Assembly (NCBI RefSeq): GCF_009727055.1
Contig: NC_052357.1
Location: forward strand, 84,747,060 to 84,811,059
Source: Benincasa hispida
Taxonomy: Eukaryota > Streptophyta > Magnoliopsida > Cucurbitales > Cucurbitaceae
Reading direction: 5' to 3'
DNA length: 64,000 nt
Positions 56,171-64,000 of the stretch are shown here, piece by piece. The notes beneath the pieces are model-generated. The model was not told the DNA's origin, ran no database searches, and saw only the letters and a program-made list of their open reading frames with translations. Each line of letters starts with the position of its first letter. Position 1 is the first letter of the stretch. The position numbers and the translations under genes were made by a program.

Positions 56171-56178
56171 GAGGTAAT

Positions 56179-58219
56179 TGTAAACCCCGAATTTTACGTT
56201 TCCTTTATAAGTGTGTTTAGCCATACAGATGTTATGTTGAACAATTGATAAGTGGAGATCCATGGTTTACTTTCAGGGGTTTACAAAGGAAGGGAAGGAA
56301 AAAAAAATTAATTGAAGAGACTCACCAATTGGAATTGGCCGGAAGCACTAAGGTAATGCTGGATGAGGTGGCGGTTTGATGTTCAATCTTTAAAGGCGGC
56401 GGGAAGTATAAAAACGAAGAGGAATTTTAGAAACTTGGTTTTGGCAAATGAGTTGAGAAAATTAAGTAAGATTGGTGCCATTTGAAAGCTGAGAGAATCT
56501 AGTTTTTAAGGTTAGTCTGTCTAAGAAAGAACTCCCAGGGAGAAGAACAAAAAGTAAAGAATTTGCAGAAGGGGCAGATTCTCAGGTTAAGTAAGGCCAG
56601 AGGTGAAGATTGGAAGCTCCAGGCCAAATTACAAGGAAATTTTGGCTGAGATTTTAAGGAAAGAAATTTAATCAATTCTAAACAAGTTTGTAGAAGGAAT
56701 TTCTTGAAAAGAGTCCTGGATTTTGAGTTATGAATTTTTGAAGTTGAAACAGAAAATTGTGCGTGTGGCAGCTGCTTGGGAAGATCAAGCAAGCAGCTCA
56801 CCATAGACGATTGGAGTGAGATGAGGAAGAGGTGGATCTCGCTAAGGATGGAAATATCGCTAGTGCTAAATCTCGCTCAAGAAGGAAATCTTGCTGGAAA
56901 TTTTGGACTAAATCTCGCTGGTGAAGGTACAAATCTCACTAGAAAATGGTAGATCTCGTTCATGAGGATCTCGCTCATGGGGATCTCGCTCATGAGGATG
57001 ATCTCGCTCATAATGGTCATCTCGCTAGTAATGTTGATTTTTTTATGAAGGTTTCATTAGTAAAGAATCTATTTAAAGTGTTTTGATGGGAATTCTAAGG
57101 AATCTAACCAGGAATTATGTCCTTTCAGGCCAAGAGGAGCTAGAAGAGGCATATAACCTGTTAAGAGCCCCGAAGAGTAGTGATTGATTAAAATGAACTT
57201 AATGCTTTCAATGTTTATGTATAAAAGACCATGCAAGTTCCAGTGATGTTGATGATGAATGTATACTTTCTCAAGCAACAAATGTTTAATGAATTGCATA
57301 GCGTTTCTTCTCCAGGTTGTATATGTTTTAACGCATGCCAAGGTATATTGTAAATTCATTACAAAAGTAAGTTCCTATGACGAAGCATGCATCCTTGGAG
57401 AAAGGTTATGATAGAATGATTCTTGAAGTAAATGTTTTACTATTAAAGTTTGATTTGATGCTAGAAAAGAACCCAGTACTGAAGGATACGAAGAAGGTAT
57501 CTGGGTAATAGTACCTAAGGTGTTGTTGGTACTTAGAAAACTCCACGTGCACGTAGGTAGTTTTGAATGAGAGGCCAAAGTATGGGTCTCCTAAACCATA
57601 TACTAGCAAGAGAGGCCGAAGTATGGGTCTATTTGTTGGATACAGACGTTGGGAGCTAGAGCGATGTATGCTCGTTCTCAACTAAGGTTTAATGATGTTT
57701 AAGAATGTTTATTAATGTTATGTTTAGAGGAAGTTGCTTGAGATGCTCTTCAATATATTTACATGTATATAATAATATAAAGCATGGTGTAATATGATTT
57801 TATAGCCATTCACTGAGCTAATAGCTCATAGATTTTCTATGTTCTCCTTTTCCAAGTAGCGATCAGAATCCTCAAAGTTGATCCTGCTGCTGCTTGCCAC
57901 TGAAAGGCCTGACTTGTTAAGAAGAACTTAGGTTGATGGTTTATATCTATGTACATTTGTTTTGAGAGGAACCATGGTTTTGTTATTAAAGTTTGGGCCC
58001 AGCTGTAAATATTTTACCTGTAGATGTTATGTCATGACTGTTTGCATGTGATTATATAAAATTATGTAGAGCCTTATGGGGGCGTGCTGCTTGTGTACAT
58101 TAATAATGTTTTTTTTTTCATTAGGGGTTTAAGGTGGTAAGTGCTGGCAATAAGGTTAGTAACTACTACTGTCACATCTTCTTCCAAATTAAGGGGGTAA
58201 TCTGGAAGGGGGTGTCACA
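56179..58219 (+). repeat. 3' LTR of gypsy J (about 2.04 kb)
   Basis: Follows the purine tract TTAAGGGGGAGGTAA, starts TGTAAACCCCGAATTTTACG and ends near GGGGGTGTCACA. A TATAAAAAC TATA box lies at 56407-56415. An array of ATCTCGCT motifs is at 56840-57025. Two copies of a GAGAGGCC-AAAGTATGGGTCTC sequence occur at 57568 and 57609. Open frames inside on either strand are not taken as genes. Confidence 0.82.
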
Positions 58220-58272
58220 CTTGGTCATTTTACTATATTATAATTTAATGCATTTGCATGTGCTCCATCAAG

Positions 58273-58294
58273 TTTTTGGCGTTGTTACTAGGGA
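58273..58294 (+). other. PBS-like block of gypsy H2
   Basis: TTTTTGGCGTTGTTACTAGG, a decayed version of the TTTTTGGCGCCGTTGCCGGG signature that follows the 5' LTR in Athila/Tat-type gypsy elements. Confidence 0.75.
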
Positions 58295-58562
58295 ATTGTG
58301 TTTTGATTTCTTTTAATATTTAAGAAATTTGACTGATCTTAATTTCAGATGTAAATTAGTTTTTTTATTTTATTTCTTTTTTTTTTTTTTAATTGAGTCT
58401 TCTCTTATGTGATTTATTGTGGTGTTTGTTTTATCATATCTTATTCTAATTTTGGGTGGCCTTATGGGTTTTACCAACCTAATTTAAGTCCACACACCAG
58501 CACCACCACCAATGTTTTTCAACCCATCCCCATATCCCATTAGTTACCCATCCTAGGAGTAT

Positions 58563-58815
58563 ATGAGGCTTTATGTTCCAACCCTAGTAGAGGAGAAACT
58601 TTCTTTAGAGAACCAGTTAAAAGAGTTTATCTTAGAGTCCCAAATTCTGAGGTTTTGTATGGAAGAGAGGAGGAGGTTGGATAGGATAGAAGCCCTAGTG
58701 GTAGAGAATGAGGCAGCCTTGAAACGTTTAGGAGATCAACTTAGTCTGATGGTTGATGCATTTAGAGCCTTGTATGAGAAGAATATTTCCAATGCCATTG
58801 AGATAGGGAGGTCAG
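58563..58815 (+). pseudogene. H2 gag-like N-terminal segment
   Basis: An open reading of about 84 codons before the solo LTR: YVPTLVEEKLSLENQLKEFI, a MEERRRLDRIEALVVENEAA helix-rich stretch and LKRLGDQLSLMVDAFRALYE. The heptad-like pattern suggests a coiled coil. It resembles the region after gag in Athila/Tat-like polyproteins. It continues in frame at 60270 across the solo LTR. I do not assign a precise function. Confidence 0.6.
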
Positions 58816-60264
58816 TGATAGGTCTTGTAAAAGACTATCTTTTCTATGTTAAAACCCTAATTTCTATCATATTTATTTGCTTAAAAAGTCTATTTTCTAG
58901 GTAAAAGACACTTAGAAACTCTTGAAGCTATTTTGAGGAGTTTAGATCATAATGGAATCAAATTAACCAAAAGAGATCAAAGGAAGAGTAGAAAAGAAGG
59001 AAGAAAATATGAAGATGTGCAGATTTTTTACCAACTGACATCTTTTGTGCATCATTAAAAATAGATTTTTTGTTATTTATCACTGTCTGTCTGTCATTAA
59101 AAGTTGGAAGTAGTAGCTGCAAAGCAGGACAGCGTTGCGACGCTATACCCATCGTCACGACACTCTGGAACTTGATGAAAAAAAAACAAGTGTGTGCCTC
59201 TACGCAAGTGGACGTTAGACCAGTGCCAGCCTAGGGTTGCAATGCTGCAACCTTCTTCAATACAAAAAACCTAGATTTTTTAGATTCGAAAGGAGGGATC
59301 AATTTTTAGAGATTGAATTTGAAACTACAGAGTTATTATTGTAACTTTTGGAGAGATTTTATCATTTTTTATTCAACTCTTGTACCAATTATGCAACTAT
59401 CAATGAATTTCTTGAAGAATTTCACCATCCATGAGTAGGTAATTCTTTTTTTTTGGGGAATTATGTAGATTTGCATTTTCTTGAGACTTTTCTTTGAATT
59501 TCTTTCATGTAGATACTTTCTTTTGAATATTCTTGCTGAGATTTCAAATAAAATTGATTAAGAATGAATTAACAACTCAAGATTAATCAATTTTTGTATG
59601 CAAAAATTACATAGCTCTATGACAAATTTGTAATTAGGGTTGCAAGAATTAATAATCTTGATAGAAAATGTGGACTTCTTTTCCTCTTTTCTTTAAAGAA
59701 CCTATTAATTCTTAATATTCATACAATCAATCTTGAATTTTCAGTCTTTTGATTTCAAGATTTGGCATAGTTAAGAAAACCCATGAGTTTAATGCAATTT
59801 AGGGATTCATTGTGAAATATCTTTAGGAAGCAATTAAGACCTAGATTAAGGTTAATTGTTAAATTAGCTAATTAGGGCATTAGGAATTTATTCTTAATGA
59901 ACTATTGAATAATCTAATTGCATGATTCTTTGTTAAGTCAATGATAGAATGTCTAGTTTATAAAATCCCCAAGATTTCATTTCCCATGGAATCTTATCTC
60001 TTAATCTCTCTTATTTCTCTCATTACTAAATTTCTTATATTCTTTTCATTTAGTTAGTTTCTAGTTCTTTAAAACAAACAACTCCTCCCTTTCATCTTTT
60101 GCATTTTTGGAATTTAATTAGCCTATTTTGGCCAATTAATACAGGTTCTCTTGGGATCAACCTTTTGCTCCACTATTGCTATGTGCTAGTTTTAGTTGTA
60201 GTTAGAGTATTATAAATTTCATTTGCTTTGGATCTAATTTACGACACCTATTTTACACCAATCA
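58816..60264 (+). repeat. solo LTR inside gypsy H2 (1449 bp)
   Basis: TGATAGGTCTTGTAAAAGAC to ACACCAATCA, flanked by a perfect 5 bp duplication GTCAG (58811-58815 and 60265-60269). No internal element sequence is attached. It has GCGTTGCGACGC-type motifs (59125-59255) like the H LTRs, and a GGATCAACCTTTTGCTCCAC block near its end. The family is related to H but the LTR sequence differs from the H2 LTR. Confidence 0.9.
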
Positions 60265-60269
60265 GTCAG

Positions 60270-60700
60270 TTATTGTAGATTCTGATGATGGGGATGAGTT
60301 GGAAGGATTAGAGTCATATCAAAAGTCGGTTCGTGAGATTGAGAGAGAAGTTGTACTTAATTTAGATAAGGAAGTTCAAGTGATTAACGTTGAGGTTGAA
60401 GAGCCTTATATTGCATCACTTGAGAGACCTTTTGCCATTGATCTTCCTCTTTCATACTCTTATGAGCCTTGTCAGTTTGAGTCTACTTTTATCCTTTTAT
60501 TTTTCACAAATTAAAAATACCAAAAATAATTTTCTGCTTTCAGGTACCCAGGAAAAGATGGATGAGCTACAAGACTTTGTAGGTTATATTGATTCGATCA
60601 AGAAGGGGCTTAAAAAATGGGAGAATTGCACCTTGCCAGACAATCTTCTATGTCATCTAGCTTGGATGTTAAACTCAACGCTTCTTGGGAGGCAACCCAA
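60270..60700 (+). pseudogene. H2 coding remnant after the solo LTR
   Basis: Continues the frame of 58563-58815: DSDDGDELEGLESYQKSVRE, KEVQVINVEVEEPYIASLER, ending in a stop at 60512. A second frame then reads QEKMDELQDFVGYIDSIKKG, then CTLPDNLLCHLAWMLNSTLL and the ACGCTTCTTGGGAGGCAACC block at 60680-60699, which normally follows the pol stop in this gypsy group. Gag-side and post-pol sequence are thus only about 200 codons apart. Confidence 0.6.
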
Positions 60701-61971
60701 GCTTTTATTTTCTTTTAGATGTTTTAGTTTCTTTTATTATTTTTATTTTTAGTTCAGCATGCATGGTTTGGACTCTTATATTTTTCTGGTCTACGTTTTA
60801 CAGAAGCCCTCAAATAAAGCAGTGGTTTGCAAGCCTGACACACGTGGATTACTTCACTAATCAGGTTAGTTTCGCTCACTTCTTGTGCTTTATTTTATTG
60901 CATTGAGAACAATGCATGTTTCTAAGTTTGGGGTGGGGGAAGTACTTTTGCTTGCCATGTTTTCTTATCCTTCTATGCATGTTACTTAAAAAAAATTTTC
61001 CTATCCATGTTAATTGACTGAATATTTTGAGTGGCTGAATTTTGAAGAATTTTTTTTTGAAATGAAAAGATGATGCCATGCTTTAATTATGAAATTTGCT
61101 GAGGATGTAGTGATTGTTGTTGCCTATGAGTTATTCTAAGTTTGAATATTAGATTATCTGCTGTGGAAATAGGATGGCATAATCCTGAATTAAGTTATCT
61201 TTAAGTCCTTCTTTGAGTATCACATAGCATGAGCACGTAGTCACTTTAATTTAGAAACTTTAACTAAAAGGAGGACTAAGTTGAGTATTTTGGTTGTCAC
61301 CTCGAAAGGCCCCATCGGTTAAAGGTTTGATGGCATGATGGTTTAAATGTTAAACAAAGAAGAAAAGAAAAGAATATTATAATTTCCTTTGAAAAAAAAA
61401 AAGAGTGTACATTCATGCGTTTAAAAGAAATATCTTTTTATTAGTTAAATTTGTAATGTGTATGCATGTATGGGGGTAAAAAAAGTTGTCTTTGCTGTGA
61501 TTAATTAGGACACCTGGGAATTGACTAGGTATGGCTCCCTACAGTGGATGTGTGAAAGCTAGTGCCCCTAGGTAAAATGATGCAAGTTTAGAGCCCTTTT
61601 GTTGTTAAGAAAAAGAAAAAAGAAAAAAAGTCAAGGCACCTTAGTGGACATATTACTCTCTTGAAATGTGTGGATGCTTGATGATTGGTACATGAGCAAG
61701 AGTAGAGGGAAAACTGGAAAAGCTCTCTTAAACCTAACTTTAGTTCTTGTGTTTTGAATTAAATGTGACTTGTACACACATACGTGGGAGATGATGAGAT
61801 TTGGCCTTGAAATCTTTTAATGTTGGGATGTGTGTGAAAGTTTCTGCTAATGGATCTAATGTGCTTATTTTGAATGATGAGATTTTTGAGTCATTTGCAT
61901 GCTTGTTTAAATTTTCTTATAGTCTTGTTCTTTCTTTGCTCAGGACTAGCAAAGTTCTAAGTTTGGGGTGC
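60701..61971 (+). other. 3' untranslated region of gypsy H2
   Basis: Non-coding. It shares several blocks with the reversed H1 region 27969-29057 (see there). It ends CTAAGTTTGGGGTGC, the polypurine tract before the LTR. A low-complexity A/G stretch lies at 61385-61405 and 61600-61632. Confidence 0.8.
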
Positions 61972-62624
61972 TGATACGCACTTCAGAAGTGTGTTCTGTG
62001 GGCTTAGAATTTAGTTGGTTTTATGCTTAATATGAGATCTTTGATGCTTTTTATGTTTAATTGTAAAAAATCGAGCAATTAGATCGGAATAAACAATTTT
62101 TAAGGATTAATGGCCAGAATACCCCAAGAAGGTCAAAACTTTGACTAGGGAAATGATCAAGTGTGAAAATGCGAAGAAAAGGTGAAGATTGGAGGCAGGA
62201 CAGCTTCACACAAGCATTGCAACGCTACCCTACAACGATGGAGACCAGAGAGCATGTGGAAACAGAGCAACATTGCAACGCTGCCTTACAACGTTGCGAT
62301 GCTTCGATTGGTTGATGCGCATTATGCTGATTTTAGTGTCAGTGTTGCAATGTTGTGACAGTTGCTTATAAAAGTAGTGTTACGCCAAAATTGAATGGAG
62401 AGAAATTTAGGGCTGATTTTAGTTGCATAATTCGATATTACGGCAAGGCCTCCCTGGGGAGTGTAATTTCGGACAGAGGTGGCATCTCAGAGCTTCAAAG
62501 GATCGAAGAGCTGAAGAGTTTGTTGGGTTGCGATTCTGGATTCGAGGACAAGAGTAAAAAACATGACTTGCAATTCCTTCCATCTTTTATTTACTGTTCC
62601 TTTGTGTTTGGAAACCTCATGAAT
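61972..62624 (+). repeat. 3' LTR of gypsy H2, truncated
   Basis: Starts TGATACGCACTTCAG directly after the polypurine tract. It has three to four GC(A/G)TTGCAACGCT motifs (62212-62360), then a TTATAAAAGT TATA-like box at 62366-62375. It is cut at 62625 by LTR K. The open stretches at 62189-62696 lie in the LTR. Confidence 0.75.
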
Positions 62625-64000
62625 TGTCATACCCCCTCCCAAGCTCACCTCTCGGATCGAGGAGGTGTAAGGATGGCAGATACCACCATTTTGTGATACC
62701 TACTACCCATATAAACCTATTTTTTTGGCTTACTAAACTTTAAGCCAAGTAAATAAGCAACAACTGTTTGGCTAAACTGATTTTATTACAAACAGTATAA
62801 CGTTTAACAGCACCCTGGAACTCCATCATTCGCTATCTGGGAAGAAAACATGAAAGAAAATAATGAGCTTCAAGAAGCTCAGTGAGTGACATTTTATAAA
62901 CAAACTTTTAAAGAAAACTACGCAAACTATATAGCAAAACTTTTTAATAAACTTATTGAGTGCATAAGAAACCATACATCAAACCTGTACCCAAGCTTCC
63001 CTGAGGTAGACCAACTCCATACTCCCAGGTAATGAGGAGGTGGAACCATACTCACACCTTAATATACTGAGGTGGAATCAACTCAGCACACTCAGTTTTA
63101 GTGCTAATGTAAAACCAACTCAATGCATAACACTCATCATACGTGCACGCATCTCAACTTAGTACTAGATCTAATGGTTTTGAAACATACTTTCAAAAAC
63201 AATAACTTAAACATTCAAACAAGAGTTTCAAATAACTCAAAGCATAAAATTATAATTTCTAAAACTTTGCTAAAATAGTCACTCACAGTCTTTGAGCAAT
63301 CCTTTTAAGGTACCCCTCCTTTAATGTCAATCTTTCCAATGCCAAGCACTAGTAGACGTTGAGTACTTAGTCAATTTCCCAGTCTTCAACTTGGCTATGT
63401 GGCAACATTTTCACCATCTTGCCCTTTAAAATGCTTGCTTGTTCAAGATTTTCTGATTCAAATTACTCGTTTAATAACTTAATTTTTAGACCTTTTCTCA
63501 AGAAATTCCTTCTACAAAATTGTCAAAATTGTTTTAACAGGCTTACTTTAAAATCTGGGCTTCAAATTCCAATGCAAGAGCTAAAAATCTCAAGATACTT
63601 CCACTTTGCTCGGTTGTCCCGAATTCTGTGAACACCTCTCGGTTCCCTTCAATTTTGATAGCCCTTAACTTAGAATTTCCTCACAGTAGCTTTTACACAT
63701 TACACTCAATTTTTGAGATTCTAGCTAAAAAATCAACTGATTATCACCTGTAGTTTGGAGAAATCCTCATTTGAACTTGGTGTTATAGTATGCCTTCAAT
63801 GCCCGGGCAGCATCTGTACCTTCTGCCTTCTTGATCAACGCATGATCTTCATGATCAACCTAAAGTTTTCTCAAAACTTTCCCTCAATCACTCTTCCTAA
63901 CGTCTTTTTGAAGGGAATTTGTGATGAGAAGTGCTATTCCCCTTCAAGGTATTTATAGGCACTCCAACTTCTTCACAGCTTGACACTTAGCTTACATAGA
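62625..64000 (-). repeat. gypsy-like LTR K, continues beyond the window
   Basis: On the plus strand it starts TGTCATACCCCCTCCC, so on its own strand it ends GGGGGTATGACA, as in Del/Tekay-type LTRs and similar to the J end. The GTCACTCACTGAGCTTC block (62875-62892 complement) parallels the J block at 57806-57820. A minus-strand CTATAAATACC TATA box lies near 63949-63959. No coding sequence is visible before the window ends. Confidence 0.72.

Larger units (their letters stand above)
58220..62624 (+). mobile_element. deleted gypsy element H2
   Basis: After about 50 bp of probable LTR end comes a PBS-like block (58273-58294) and a short coding region cut by a solo LTR (58816-60264). A 1.3 kb 3' untranslated region and a truncated 3' LTR (61972-62624) follow. 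There is no protease, RT, RNase H or integrase. It is a non-autonomous deletion derivative in which the start of the coding region joins the tail end that precedes the post-pol ACGCTTCTTGGGAGGCAACC block. Confidence 0.78.

Noticed and set aside
57069..57681. Three minus-strand open frames of 67-96 codons
   Set aside because: Located in the gypsy J LTR; no conserved motifs or codon pattern.
62189..62696. Two plus-strand open frames of 60 and 113 codons
   Set aside because: They run from the H2 LTR into LTR K and so cross an insertion junction.
63419..63958. Open frames at the right end, possible start of a host gene
   Set aside because: Inside LTR K, which has its TATA box on the opposite strand; no recognisable protein.

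Overview
The window is repeat-dense plant nuclear DNA. It holds nested, decayed LTR retrotransposons (mostly Ty1/copia, some Ty3/gypsy), one Cassandra-type TRIM and one hAT-like MITE. I found no intact host gene. The style of the copia families and the AT-rich background suggest a dicot, and Cucurbitaceae from remembered family resemblance; this is inference, not a search result. Almost every coding piece carries stops, frameshifts or large deletions, so the coding annotation consists of polyprotein fragments. Family names used here (B, C, D, E, F, G, H, J, K, L) are local labels.

Layout. 1-5953: 5' half of a minus-strand copia element (C1) with a 1.9 kb LTR, a PBS, a 2 kb leader and a gag-deleted polyprotein. 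5954-7678: 3' part of a B/Y-type LTR that cuts copia element E. 7679-13723: plus-strand E, itself interrupted at 10216-11688 by a Cassandra TRIM whose 3' LTR holds a 576 bp hAT-like MITE. 13724-16850: non-coding DNA with a probable LTR block and a 33 bp minisatellite. 16855-24985: a DUF4283/zinc-knuckle pseudogene split by minus-strand copia F (17225-24439), which has both LTRs and a target duplication. F's integrase has been replaced by an inverted pair of G-type LTRs. 24986-29057: a G-type LTR and the 3' end of a minus-strand gypsy element H1. 29058-40431: a truncated copia B copy joined through a shared LTR to B1, whose 3' LTR is a chimera. 40432-42803: 5' part of minus-strand copia D and a gypsy integrase scrap. 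42804-55202: copia B2, split by composite element C2 (43953-51646), which itself holds a reversed solo LTR. 55203-58219: gypsy J integrase/chromodomain end with its 3' LTR. 58220-62624: deleted gypsy H2 with a solo LTR inside. 62625-64000: minus-strand gypsy-like LTR K.

How the parts relate. Target-site duplications give a partial order of events: E before Cassandra before the MITE; the DUF4283 gene before F before the G LTRs; B2 before C2 before the reversed solo LTR; H2 before its solo LTR. B and C have different LTRs but share coding regions and a conserved, partly duplicated leader. Several LTR families carry arrays of short, often palindromic motifs unique to a family or shared across families; these are the most interesting non-coding signals here. 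A single N flanked by an 89 bp perfect duplication, and stretches rich in 1-base indels, indicate local assembly problems around 48-55 kb. I see no wholly new system.
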